Source of the DNA: Desulfitobacterium sp038181555
GTDB lineage: Bacteria > Bacillota > Desulfitobacteriia > Desulfitobacteriales > Desulfitobacteriaceae
Length of the DNA: 64,000 bases
NCBI RefSeq assembly: GCF_038181555.1
Contig: NZ_JBBWUA010000014.1
Span: 12,523 to 76,522, forward strand
Reading direction: 5' to 3'
This document shows, in pieces, positions 1-7,934 of this stretch; the stretch's first letter is position 1; each line of letters opens with the position of its first letter. Position numbers and translations under genes: made by a program. The notes under the pieces are model-generated. The model did no database searches. It saw only the letters and a program-made list of their open reading frames with translations, and had not been told where the DNA came from.

Positions 1-1
1 T

Positions 2-265
2 GCCGTTTATGCAGAAATCGGCGGTTCACAGGAAGAAGAATGCGCAGAGGTTATTGCAGCAGGTAAATTCACCAAGCCTTTCGTAATCTATGTAGCTGGT
101 GCTTGGGCACCGGAAGGACAACGATTCTCCCATGCTTCCAATATTGTTGAGCGCGGACGTGGTTCGGCCAAGAGTAAGATGGAAGCTATCACACAAGCGG
201 GTGGTTTCGTTGCTGAAAGGCCGACTGATATTCCTATTATTCTTAAGGAAAAGTTAGGCAAATAA
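2..265 (+). CDS. Succinyl-CoA/malyl-CoA ligase alpha subunit, C-terminal part (5' truncated)
   Basis: The reading frame is open from base 2 to TAA at 263-265 and gives 87 residues that match the end of the ADP-forming acyl-CoA synthetase alpha subunit (SucD family). These include the GGSQEEE segment, the KPFVIYVAG strand and the C-terminal region with a conserved SHAS histidine and a GRGSAKSK phosphate-binding stretch. The family makes a CoA thioester from a dicarboxylate with ATP or GTP through a phosphohistidine intermediate. A CitE-like aldolase and malic enzyme follow directly, so a malate-CoA ligase (MtkB-like) role is as plausible as succinyl-CoA synthetase; substrate choice is inference. 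The N-terminal CoA-binding domain lies outside the window. Confidence 0.85.
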   Translation, partial: AVYAEIGGSQEEECAEVIAAGKFTKPFVIYVAGAWAPEGQRFSHASNIVERGRGSAKSKMEAITQAGGFVAERPTDIPIILKEKLGK

Positions 266-290
266 TAATTGATCATCCTAATTAAATGAT

Positions 291-333
291 ACTTTCCCGC
301 TCAGATGGGGAATGCTTATCTGAGCGGGAAAGT
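291..333 (+). terminator. Perfect 16-bp inverted repeat after the ligase gene
   Basis: Arms 291-306 and 318-333 are perfectly complementary (core CCCGCTCAGAT) around an 11-nt loop. It lies 26 bp after the ligase stop. There is no long T run, so it may act as a terminator or as a 3' stabilising or processing hairpin before the aldolase gene. Confidence 0.6.
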
Positions 334-499
334 TACACCACATGGCTGGTTTTTCGGTTACTTAGCGCTACTAGATTGACTATCAATTAAGTATCGGTCA
401 GCTGTCGAATAGCTAACATAGTATGGAGCCATATTAACATTGCAACTAGGGACTTCATGTCCTTAGAAATATTATTAAATTTTTAGGGGGTATATATCC

Positions 500-1387
500 A
501 TGGCTGTTATGAGATCTATTATGTACATTCCTGGAAACAATCCAAAATTCATCGACAAGATTGCCTCAATTCCTGCTGACATCATCACCTTTGACCTCGA
601 AGATGCTATACCACCTTCTGAGAAAGAAGCTACCCGTGTTATGATCAAGGAAAATCTTCACAGAGGTCGTGAAGGCGGAGCTCAAGTTTTTGTTCGTATC
701 AACAACTGGGAAACCGGCATGACCAATGATGACTTAGAAGCTATCGTTTGGCCTGGCTTAGACGGAGTAACCTTAGCTAAAACAGGTTGTGCAGCTGACG
801 TACAACGTCTAGACTGGAAACTAGAAGAATTAGAAATGCGTCGTGGCATTCCTGTTGGAACTGTTAAGATTTCCATGCTTCTTGAAACTGCTAAAGGTGT
901 TCAAAATGCTGGAGAATGCTGCCTAGCTAGCAAACGTAATGTTAATGCTATCTTTGGTGCAGTTGACTATTGCCGTGATATGCGTGTTAAACTTACCTCT
1001 GCAGCTGTTGAGCAACAATACGCTCGCGCTAAAGTTGCTGTAGCTTGCCGCACAGCTGGAATCGTTGCTATTGACGCTCCTTTCGTTGATTTCAAAGATA
1101 TCCCTGGTTTCGAAAAGAATGTTGCTGATGGTAAACAAATGGGTTATGAAGGTCGTATGATCATTCATCCAGGACAAGTTGAACCTTCCAACACCCTTTA
1201 TGCTCCAGATCCGGCTGATGTTCAATGGGCAAAAGATGTTGTTAAAGTCTTCGAAGAAGAAGGTCTTGCTAAAGGTAAGGCTGCCGTTTCCTTGAACGGA
1301 AAAATGGTAGACACCCCTGTATATCTTAATGCACAAGATATCTTAGCTGCTCAAGCTGAAATCGATGCTAAGAATGCTGGTAAATAA
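500..1387 (+). CDS. HpcH/HpaI (CitE-like) aldolase, probable malyl-CoA lyase
   Basis: This 295-residue protein belongs to the CitE/malyl-CoA lyase family of Mg-dependent CoA-thioester C-C lyases. Visible marks are the N-terminal MRSIMYIPG segment (R5), the DLEDAIPP metal-binding segment (33-40), the LLETAKG glutamate (about 129), the FGAVDY segment (about 152-157) and a late YEGRMIIHPGQV segment. The start is supported by AGGGGG ten bases upstream. The gene lies between a CoA ligase subunit and malic enzyme and next to LUD-type oxidation genes, which suggests condensation of glyoxylate with acetyl-CoA to malyl-CoA, or the reverse. A citryl- or citramalyl-CoA lyase is the alternative. Codon use is strongly biased, as in highly expressed genes. 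Confidence 0.85.
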   Translation: MAVMRSIMYIPGNNPKFIDKIASIPADIITFDLEDAIPPSEKEATRVMIKENLHRGREGGAQVFVRINNWETGMTNDDLEAIVWPGLDGVTLAKTGCAADVQRLDWKLEELEMRRGIPVGTVKISMLLETAKGVQNAGECCLASKRNVNAIFGAVDYCRDMRVKLTSAAVEQQYARAKVAVACRTAGIVAIDAPFVDFKDIPGFEKNVADGKQMGYEGRMIIHPGQVEPSNTLYAPDPADVQWAKDVVKVFEEEGLAKGKAAVSLNGKMVDTPVYLNAQDILAAQAEIDAKNAGK

Positions 1388-1425
1388 TTAGCAATATTGC
1401 TAATTCCTACTTAGAATTATCATTT

Positions 1426-1453
1426 GCGGGTCGCTTCTTCATGAAGCGACCGC
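1426..1453 (+). terminator. Hairpin after the CitE-like aldolase
   Basis: GTCGCTTC (1430-1437) pairs with GAAGCGAC (1443-1450) around loop TTCAT, and the outer GCG/CGC extends the stem past a bulged G. It sits between the aldolase and malic enzyme. The following T run is weak. Confidence 0.55.
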
Positions 1454-1604
1454 ATTATTAAAAATTTGCGAAACAACGTTTCATTTTTTACACACAATGA
1501 AATGCTTATAGCTGCGTGATGCTTTTAGCTTGCGTAATGCTCATAAATTATTTGGCTGAATCACATACTATCCATTAGTTTTAATCATGAGAGGGGATGT
1601 CTAA

Positions 1605-2861
1605 ATGACACGTATTAAGAATCTTCGCGAAGAAGCTTTAGAATTTCATAAAGTAAAGCCTGGTAAACTCGAAGTTAGAGTTACCGTACCGACTAATGAT
1701 CGTGACGATCTTACTCTTGCTTATTCTCCTGGTGTAGCAGAGCCTGTTAAAGAAATTGGTGCTGATATTGAAAACCTTGATATTTACACCAATCATGCCA
1801 ACTACGTTAGTATCGTTTCCGATGGTACTGCTATCCTAGGCCTTGGTAACCTTGGTCCTGCAGCAGCTATGCCGGTTATGGAAGGTAAGTCACTTCTCTT
1901 CAAAGCTTTTGGCGATGTAGACGCTTTCCCTCTTTGCGTTAACACCCACGATGTCGATAAAATCGTTGAAATTGTTGAGTTAACTTCCCCTACTTTTGGT
2001 GGCGTTAACTTAGAAGATATCAAAGCACCTGAGTGCTTTGAAATCGAAGAAAAACTTAAAGCTCGCGGCATCTTCAAAGGCCCAATTTTCCATGACGACC
2101 AACACGGAACTGCAGTTGTAACCTTAGCTGGTCTGGTTAATGCTTTAAAAGTAGTCGGCAAGAAGATCGAAGACGTTAAAGTCGTTGCTAACGGTGCCGG
2201 AGCAGCCGGTATCGCTATCATCAAACTTCTCATGAGCATGGGCTTAAAAAATGTTATTATGTGCGATACCAAGGGTGCCATTTATGATGGACGTACAGCT
2301 GGTATGAACCCTTGGAAGGAAGAAATCGCTAAAGCAACTAACCCAGAAAAGTATAGTGGAGATCTGGCGGGCGCTTTAGTAGGTGCCGATGTCTTCATCG
2401 GAATTTCTGCTCCTGATGTGCTTAATGAAGATATGATCCGCTCCATGGCTAAAGATCCCATCTGCTTCTGCCAAGCTAACCCAATTCCTGAAATCTGGCC
2501 TATCCAAAGAGCTATTGACGCAGGTGCTAAAGTCATCTCCACAGGCCGTTCTGACGTCCATAACCAAATCAACAACGTTCTGGCCTTCCCTGGAATGTTC
2601 CGTGGTGCTATCGATGTTCGTGCAACTGACATCAACGACGCTATGAAAGTAGCAGCAGCTTATGCCATTGCTAATATTGTTACTGATGAAGAACTCAGTG
2701 CAGAGTACATTATTCCTAGTACTTTCAACCCTGAAGTTGCTCCCGCAGTTGCTGCAGCAGTAGCTAAAGCAGCTATGGATTCCGGAATCGCAAGACGTCC
2801 TATGGATCCTCAAGAAGTAGCTGATAATCTGAAAAAGAGATTAGCTAATCAATACAAATAA
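1605..2861 (+). CDS. NAD(P)-dependent malic enzyme
   Basis: This is a 418-residue malic enzyme of the short bacterial type, converting malate to pyruvate, CO2 and NAD(P)H in the cytoplasm. The catalytic Tyr-40 lies in LTLAYSPGVAEP and Lys-95 in PVMEGKSLLF. Metal-binding acidic residues lie around FHDDQHGTA (162-170), and a Rossmann GAGAAG is at 197-202. The start is preceded by GAGAGGGGATG. It follows the ligase and CitE-like aldolase genes and has the same expression-type codon bias, so it probably forms one pathway with them: glyoxylate + acetyl-CoA to malyl-CoA, malate, pyruvate. A strong terminator closes the gene. Confidence 0.95.
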   Translation: MTRIKNLREEALEFHKVKPGKLEVRVTVPTNDRDDLTLAYSPGVAEPVKEIGADIENLDIYTNHANYVSIVSDGTAILGLGNLGPAAAMPVMEGKSLLFKAFGDVDAFPLCVNTHDVDKIVEIVELTSPTFGGVNLEDIKAPECFEIEEKLKARGIFKGPIFHDDQHGTAVVTLAGLVNALKVVGKKIEDVKVVANGAGAAGIAIIKLLMSMGLKNVIMCDTKGAIYDGRTAGMNPWKEEIAKATNPEKYSGDLAGALVGADVFIGISAPDVLNEDMIRSMAKDPICFCQANPIPEIWPIQRAIDAGAKVISTGRSDVHNQINNVLAFPGMFRGAIDVRATDINDAMKVAAAYAIANIVTDEELSAEYIIPSTFNPEVAPAVAAAVAKAAMDSGIARRPMDPQEVADNLKKRLANQYK

Positions 2862-2900
2862 TCTCTGGTTCTCTCAATAATTACCCATAATACTATAACG

Positions 2901-2942
2901 AAACACGAAGAAATGGGCGCTGTCCATCTCTTCGTGTTTTTT
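2901..2942 (+). terminator. Intrinsic terminator after malic enzyme
   Basis: AAACACGAAGA...ATGG pairs with CCAT...TCTTCGTGTTT with one interior mismatch, and is followed directly by a T run (2937-2943). Confidence 0.85.
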
Positions 2943-3036
2943 ATTTATGGCATAGGAGATAATTCATATGACGAAATATATTAAAATTTTTAGAAAGTCA
3001 TTGAAATTTTCTGTATTTTGAAGTAACATATTGGCA

Positions 3037-3062
3037 TGGTGGCCTGACCAAATTAATATAAT
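3037..3062 (+). promoter_or_regulatory. Possible operator and -10 upstream of the lut genes
   Basis: TGGT (3037-3040) and ACCA (3047-3050) form a dyad that resembles FadR/GlcC-type GntR half-sites, just upstream of a perfect -10 TATAAT (3057-3062). No convincing -35 at 17 bp was seen. The regulator assignment is speculative; no GntR gene is in the window. Confidence 0.3.
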
Positions 3063-3113
3063 AGATACAAGACAGCTGGGCAAAGAGAGAGAAATGAAGA
3101 AGGGGTGTATAAA

Positions 3114-3686
3114 ATGGAAGAATTAAGCTTATATGAGCGTTTTCAGACAAAGCTTCAAGCCGTGTCTGGCGAGTGTTATCGAACCCAAACGCTAGCGGAG
3201 GCGGAAGCACTTATTGCTAAAATACTCAAGGATAAAGGAATTGGGACGGTAGCGATGGTTAAGTCACCGATGGTCGGTGCTATGAATTTGGATAGAAGTC
3301 TAACTGACCAGGGTATAACTGTATACACAGATCGCTATCAAGAAGTGACTCCGACAGTAGGAGCCGGAATTACGGAAATGAAATGGGCTATTTCTGAATT
3401 GGGGACTTTAATCCAATATGCTGAGGATGTGAATGAGCGGCTTTGCTCATCTTTTACACCGTTACATATCGCTCTTGTTCAAACGTCAACACTGTTGCCG
3501 GATATCATGACGGCATTGGCGACAATTCATAAGGAGCCTAGAATTCCAGGCTATGTTGGCTTTATCACCGGTCCGAGCCGTACTTCAGACATCGAACGCG
3601 TTTTAACGATTGGTGTTCATGGTCCGGAACAACTTGTGGCAGTATTTGTAGATGAACAAGCAGGGGAGGGTGCAGTCAATGGCTGA
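3114..3686 (+). CDS. lutC: LutC-like LUD-domain protein
   Basis: This 190-residue LUD-domain protein is related to LutC/LldG, an accessory subunit of iron-sulfur L-lactate (or glycolate) oxidation complexes. The typical run from the VGAGITEMKWAI segment through AISELGTL to HIALVQ is present in the second half. ATG 3114 is chosen over an upstream GTG (3105) because AGGGG ends 8 bases before it. The stop overlaps the start of the next gene by 8 bp, so the two are translationally coupled and probably form one complex. A D-lactate/glycolate FAD subunit is not in the window. Confidence 0.85.
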   Translation: MEELSLYERFQTKLQAVSGECYRTQTLAEAEALIAKILKDKGIGTVAMVKSPMVGAMNLDRSLTDQGITVYTDRYQEVTPTVGAGITEMKWAISELGTLIQYAEDVNERLCSSFTPLHIALVQTSTLLPDIMTALATIHKEPRIPGYVGFITGPSRTSDIERVLTIGVHGPEQLVAVFVDEQAGEGAVNG

Positions 3687-5832
3687 TGCGAATTTTAAAA
3701 AGAAAGTTGAAGATGCCTTGGAGAATCCCATTCTCCGTGGAGCATTAGGTCGTTTTGGTGATGTTTATGGTAAGAATCGCGAGCAAGCCTACCAAGGCTA
3801 TGACTTTGAGAAACTTCGTGAAAAAGTGGTTGAGGTTAAATCCTATGCTGCTGAGCATCTAGATGAGATGATAGATCAATTTGAGAAGGCAGCAACGGCA
3901 AGAGGTGCGAAAGTTTTCCATGCTGAAACCGGAGATGATGCCAAAAAATATATCATCGAACTAGCGAAACAGCAGCAGGTTAAAAACATTGTTAAGTCCA
4001 AGTCCATGGCCTCGGAAGAGATTCACCTAAATGATGCCTTGATCAGTGAAGGTTTTGACGTTCAAGAAACTGACTTGGGTGAATGGATTATTCAATTAGC
4101 AGGACAGAAACCTTCCCATATGGTGATGCCCGCCATCCATATGACTAAAGAGCAAGTGGCTGATACATTTAATGATAACCTTAGCTATCATAATGATCCT
4201 GATATCACCAAGCTAGTCAAGACCGCTCGGGCCGAAATGCGCAAGAAATTCATGGAAGCTGATATGGGCATTTCTGGATCTAATATCGCAGTTGCTGAGA
4301 CGGGAACTCTCATGATGGTGACGAATGAGGGAAATGCACGTTTAACCTCGACGATGCCGCGGGTTCATGTTTTCCTAGTGGGACTTGAGAAATTTGTTCC
4401 TAAATTCGAAGATGCCGGCTATATTTTACAGACCTTGCCCCGTAATGGCACAGCTCAACAGCTGACCAGCTACGTCACTATGATTACAGGCCCTAATCCA
4501 ACCTATTATGCGGACGGGTCCGTTCAAGACAAGGAATTCCATATCATCTTGATGGATAATGGACGTCGCAAAATGTATGCCGATGAACAGTTTAAGCAGA
4601 CCTTCCAATGCATTCGCTGCGCGGCATGTTTAAATGTGTGCCCGGCTTTCCAACTTGTTGGCGGACATGTTTACGGCCATATTTATACCGGCGGCATAGG
4701 TACTATTTTGACTGCATTCCTTAACTCTGAAAAGGATGCCGAAAATCCTCAGAATCTCTGCCTCCAATGCGGTAAATGTACCGAAGTCTGTGCCGGTAAG
4801 CTGGATATTCCTGGTATGATTCTAGAGATTCGGAATCGGATCGGTGATCAAAAGGGTATGGCAGTTATGCCGAAGTTTATTTTGGATGTTGTATCCAACC
4901 GTCGATTATTCCATTCCCTTCTGCGGGTTGCTTCGAAAGCTCAATTGCCCATTTCTAAGGGTCAGCCGATGATTCGCCACTTACCCTTCTTCTTATCGGG
5001 CTTGACCGATAAGCGCAGCTTGCCGACTGTCGCTGACGTACCCTTCCGAGATGTAATTAAGAAAATTGATCAAGATATTAAGAATCCCCAAGGTACCATC
5101 GCTTTCTTCGGCGGTTGTCTTATCGACTTTGTCTATCCGAAAATCGGTGAAGGGGTCGTTAAGGTATTAAATGAAAAAGGGTATAAAGTCATTTTCCCTG
5201 AAGGACAATCTTGTTGTGGGGCACCCGCAACCTATATGGGTGATCGCAAGAATGCTCGGAAATTGGCTGTCATGAATATTGAAGCGATGAATGCTGAAAG
5301 TGTAGATTATGTGGTATCAGCGTGCCCGACCTGTACTCATGCACTTATAGATAGCTTTAAAGAGCTGCTTGCTGATGATCCGGTCATGCTTAAGCGTGCC
5401 GAAGAGCTCAGTAAGAAATCTATGGACTTCTCAAAGCTTCTGACGGTCTTAGGCGGTCTGGAAGAGGATGGAGACGGTGTTCCTTTGAAAGTCACCTATC
5501 ATGACTCCTGTCACTTAAGACGGAAGATGAATGTTATTCAAGAACCACGCAATATCCTCGCGAATATAAAAGGCGTTGAAGTTGTGGAGATGAATGAGTC
5601 AGATCGCTGTTGTGGCTTTGCAGGATCATATTCCATTAAATTCCCTGAAATGTCCGGACCAATTTTGGAGAGAAAGCTTCGCAATATTGATGCCACAGGG
5701 GCAGAAGTTGTAGCTGTAGATTGCCCGGGATGTCTCATGCAAATTTCCGGTGGATTGGATCAAACCGATCTGAATGTGAAGGTAATGCATACGGCGCAAT
5801 TGCTATTGGAAAAGCGCCAAAACAAAAAATAA
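3679..5832 (+). CDS. LUD-domain/[4Fe-4S]/CCG fusion iron-sulfur oxidoreductase (LutB + GlcF/LutA-like)
   Basis: This 717-residue protein joins modules that B. subtilis keeps as LutB and LutA. It has an N-terminal LUD domain (about 60-285) and two 4Fe-4S clusters at Cys 311/314/317/321 and 361/364/367/371. Two CCG cysteine-rich domains follow, the first with Cys480 and CCG at 512-513 and the second ending in DRCCGFAGSY and a DCPGC segment. Such proteins pass electrons from lactate or glycolate oxidation to quinone or ferredoxin carriers. ATG 3679 is chosen because GGGAGGG precedes it and it overlaps the lutC stop; an ORF start at 3652 has no support. A hairpin follows the gene. Confidence 0.88.
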   Translation: MADANFKKKVEDALENPILRGALGRFGDVYGKNREQAYQGYDFEKLREKVVEVKSYAAEHLDEMIDQFEKAATARGAKVFHAETGDDAKKYIIELAKQQQVKNIVKSKSMASEEIHLNDALISEGFDVQETDLGEWIIQLAGQKPSHMVMPAIHMTKEQVADTFNDNLSYHNDPDITKLVKTARAEMRKKFMEADMGISGSNIAVAETGTLMMVTNEGNARLTSTMPRVHVFLVGLEKFVPKFEDAGYILQTLPRNGTAQQLTSYVTMITGPNPTYYADGSVQDKEFHIILMDNGRRKMYADEQFKQTFQCIRCAACLNVCPAFQLVGGHVYGHIYTGGIGTILTAFLNSEKDAENPQNLCLQCGKCTEVCAGKLDIPGMILEIRNRIGDQKGMAVMPKFILDVVSNRRLFHSLLRVASKAQLPISKGQPMIRHLPFFLSGLTDKRSLPTVADVPFRDVIKKIDQDIKNPQGTIAFFGGCLIDFVYPKIGEGVVKVLNEKGYKVIFPEGQSCCGAPATYMGDRKNARKLAVMNIEAMNAESVDYVVSACPTCTHALIDSFKELLADDPVMLKRAEELSKKSMDFSKLLTVLGGLEEDGDGVPLKVTYHDSCHLRRKMNVIQEPRNILANIKGVEVVEMNESDRCCGFAGSYSIKFPEMSGPILERKLRNIDATGAEVVAVDCPGCLMQISGGLDQTDLNVKVMHTAQLLLEKRQNKK

Positions 5833-5862
5833 TCAATTCTAAGTTGTCAATTTTTATGAGAA

Positions 5863-5897
5863 GAAAAGCATTGCTTCAAGGCAGTGCTTTTCGATCA
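5863..5897 (+). terminator. Terminator after the LUD/CCG protein
   Basis: GAAAAGCATTGC (5863-5874) pairs with GCAGTGCTTTTC (5881-5892) with one G-T wobble; a short T stretch follows. Confidence 0.65.
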
Positions 5898-6019
5898 TTT
5901 TACTAGAAATATTTCCTTGTATCTCTGTTTTTGTGGTAAAATATATATACAAAAATACGGGGACGAAGTTGTGCCAAGGCAACCGTTCCCTCATGACCTA
6001 AGGCGACCTAGGAGGAACT

Positions 6020-6715
6020 ATGATTAAAGCCATTCTTTTTGACTTAGACGGGACCTTGACTCTGATGAACCAAGAGGAATTCATGAAGAATTACGTGGGG
6101 CTTTTAGCTCCTCGTTTTAAGAGTCTTCTTTCCCCAGAGAAATTTGTTAAGCAGCTCAACCGTTCCACTGAGGTTATGATTAAACAACCCCAAGAGGGAA
6201 AGACTAACTTGCAAGTGTTCATTGCCGATTTTACGAAAGGGACAGGTCTAACCTATAACGCTTTATGGCCCATATTCGAGGCTTTTTATGCAACTGATTT
6301 TCCGGCGTTAAGTTATTTAGTTAAGGTTAATCAGCATGGGAAGGAAGCTGTGACGAATGCTCTAGAGGGAGGATATAAGGTCGCTATTGCTGCTAATCCG
6401 GTGATGCCACTGATTGCCATCGAAGAGCGGATTCGTTGGGCAGGTTTAACTCCGCAGATGTTTCAGGTTGTTCCTTCCATAGAGTCCTTTCATTTTTGCA
6501 AACCTCACATTGGATTCTATAGGGAGCTAGCTGAGAATCTTGAGCTGGACCCAAGCGAATGCTTAATGGTAGGTAACCATCCAGTAGAGGATTTAGTAGC
6601 CCAAGACATCGGCATGAAAACCTTCTATGTGGGGGATACCACGGAAGGGATCCAAACAACATACACGGGGGATATTGCTGAATTAGCACAGCGCATCATT
6701 GCGAGAAATCTTTAA
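6020..6715 (+). CDS. HAD-superfamily hydrolase
   Basis: This 231-residue HAD phosphatase has the nucleophile motif DLDGT (Asp8, Asp10), a conserved CKPH lysine near 164 and the MVGNHPVEDL acidic motif IV near 190. The substrate cannot be told from sequence; phosphoglycolate-phosphatase-like enzymes share this architecture, which would be notable next to a possible glycolate module. CTAGGAGG lies seven bases before the ATG. It is probably transcribed alone or with the small membrane gene behind it. Confidence 0.85.
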   Translation: MIKAILFDLDGTLTLMNQEEFMKNYVGLLAPRFKSLLSPEKFVKQLNRSTEVMIKQPQEGKTNLQVFIADFTKGTGLTYNALWPIFEAFYATDFPALSYLVKVNQHGKEAVTNALEGGYKVAIAANPVMPLIAIEERIRWAGLTPQMFQVVPSIESFHFCKPHIGFYRELAENLELDPSECLMVGNHPVEDLVAQDIGMKTFYVGDTTEGIQTTYTGDIAELAQRIIARNL

Positions 6716-6763
6716 CCATGAAATTACACCTTCGAGTATTTCATGAAGGAGAGGGAATACATC

Positions 6764-7216
6764 ATGGGAGTTTTTGTACAACAAGTATCCAGCAATAGCT
6801 GGAATCCTGTTGAATCACATAGTGTACCGAGCCATTTGCGAGGATTGCTTCAGGAGTTTTTAAGTCGATATCGAGAACTACAAAGTGCTAGACATCGGGA
6901 AGTGGCTTGGGTAATGGCGGTGATTTCCCTAGGTTTTTTTTGTCTAGGGAGTGTGATGTTTACTCCAGTGGTCGAGGTCTCCTCCTTGTTGAGTATTCTC
7001 TTGCTTGTAGGCTTTTTTCTTGCTTTAAAGCAATATCTAAAGGTGCGCAGGCTAGCTGAGCATGTTTATATCAATGTTCATATTCTCTATCACCATCTCT
7101 TAGGTAAGCTAGAGGTAGGTTTTTGTGAGCACGAATTTCCTTGCCAGTGTACCGAGAATTTTCGCAAGTACATGTGGAATCGTTACGGGATTTCTTTTTA
7201 TGGAAACTCTATCTAG
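6764..7216 (+). CDS. Small two-helix membrane protein of unknown function
   Basis: A 150-residue protein that I do not recognise. Two adjacent hydrophobic stretches (about 50-72 and 78-95) suggest a membrane hairpin, followed by a basic segment and a C-terminal tail with a C-x3-FPCQC cysteine group that could bind metal. ATG 6764 is preferred because AAGGAGAGG sits nine bases upstream; a longer frame from 6743 would begin inside that ribosome site. Confidence 0.6.
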   Translation: MGVFVQQVSSNSWNPVESHSVPSHLRGLLQEFLSRYRELQSARHREVAWVMAVISLGFFCLGSVMFTPVVEVSSLLSILLLVGFFLALKQYLKVRRLAEHVYINVHILYHHLLGKLEVGFCEHEFPCQCTENFRKYMWNRYGISFYGNSI

Positions 7217-7315
7217 GCAACCAATATTTGAGATGATAAAATAGAAAATGGACATAATAAAAAAGCAATCTATTAAAGGTCTATGCCATGAATTAAATGA
7301 GAAGGGATGAATAAT

Positions 7316-7480
7316 ATGAAAAAGTATGTATGCACTATCTGTCAGTATGAATATGATCCAGCAGTAGGGGATCCTGATTCCGGTGTTGCACCAGGCACTG
7401 CTTTCGAAGATATCCCAGAGGATTGGGTTTGCCCAACTTGCGGAGTAAGCAAGGACCAGTTTGAAGTCGTCGAAGAATAG
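7316..7480 (+). CDS. Rubredoxin
   Basis: This 54-residue rubredoxin is too short for ordinary ORF cutoffs. The iron site is complete: CTIC (Cys6, Cys9) and CPTCG (Cys39, Cys42), with the usual YDP and the aromatic core residues Tyr11, Tyr13, Phe30, Trp37. It is a one-electron carrier in the cytoplasm of anaerobes, often serving oxygen or superoxide reduction. A GAAGGGATGA ribosome site precedes the ATG and a strong terminator follows, so it is probably monocistronic. Confidence 0.95.
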   Translation: MKKYVCTICQYEYDPAVGDPDSGVAPGTAFEDIPEDWVCPTCGVSKDQFEVVEE

Positions 7481-7489
7481 TACATAAGA

Positions 7490-7526
7490 AAGATGAACTC
7501 ATGTAAATTGAGTTCATCTTTTTTTT
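7490..7526 (+). terminator. Intrinsic terminator after rubredoxin
   Basis: AGATGAACTCA (7491-7501) pairs perfectly with TGAGTTCATCT (7509-7519) and is followed by eight T. It may also serve the convergent gene on the minus strand. Confidence 0.9.
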
Positions 7527-7527
7527 C

Positions 7528-7884
7528 TTAACTCATGGTGTCTGAAGGTAGTTCATCAGTAGATTCCGGCTCATATCCATCATTAGTTGCTATCATGGTC
7601 ATATTTGTATTCTGATCGGCTTGTGTGTCGATGCTGGGCATGGACATGGGATATCCGGGGACGGCAGTGTTTTGGAATCCATTGTTGACCCCAGAGTACA
7701 TAGCCGGATTAGCTTGAGCCCCATTGTTTTGCCCCATATTGAGATGAATTTGCACCGGTACGGGTTCAGCTAGAAGAATATCCTTCTCCTTGTACCCCAT
7801 AGCAACAAGCTCAAGGTACCTCTTCTGGGCCTCTCGCTCACTAAAAAGCTCTATTTCCTTTTTTAAACAAACCACATATTCCAA
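7528..7884 (-). CDS. Hypothetical protein with low-complexity tail
   Basis: This 118-residue protein is not recognised. The first 45 residues are structured-looking: a short strand, then a charged helix (SEREAQKRYLELVAMGYKEK) of the kind seen in general-stress/flavinator-type peptides. The rest is rich in Asn, Gln, Met and Pro and probably disordered. A TTG start at 7884 is proposed because GAGGTGAT ends just before it; a GTG at 7893 lies inside that site. It is read convergently with rubredoxin and follows the helicase gene on the same strand after about 50 bp, so the two may be cotranscribed. Confidence 0.55.
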   Translation of the reverse strand: MEYVVCLKKEIELFSEREAQKRYLELVAMGYKEKDILLAEPVPVQIHLNMGQNNGAQANPAMYSGVNNGFQNTAVPGYPMSMPSIDTQADQNTNMTMIATNDGYEPESTDELPSDTMS

Positions 7885-7934
7885 GTTTATCACCTCAAGA
7901 CAATTATGAGCATTTCTTGGAATAGTTATGCATG

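Noticed and set aside
923..1336. Long minus-strand frame inside the aldolase gene
   Set aside because: A shadow of the biased codon use of the plus-strand gene; no ribosome site or family match.
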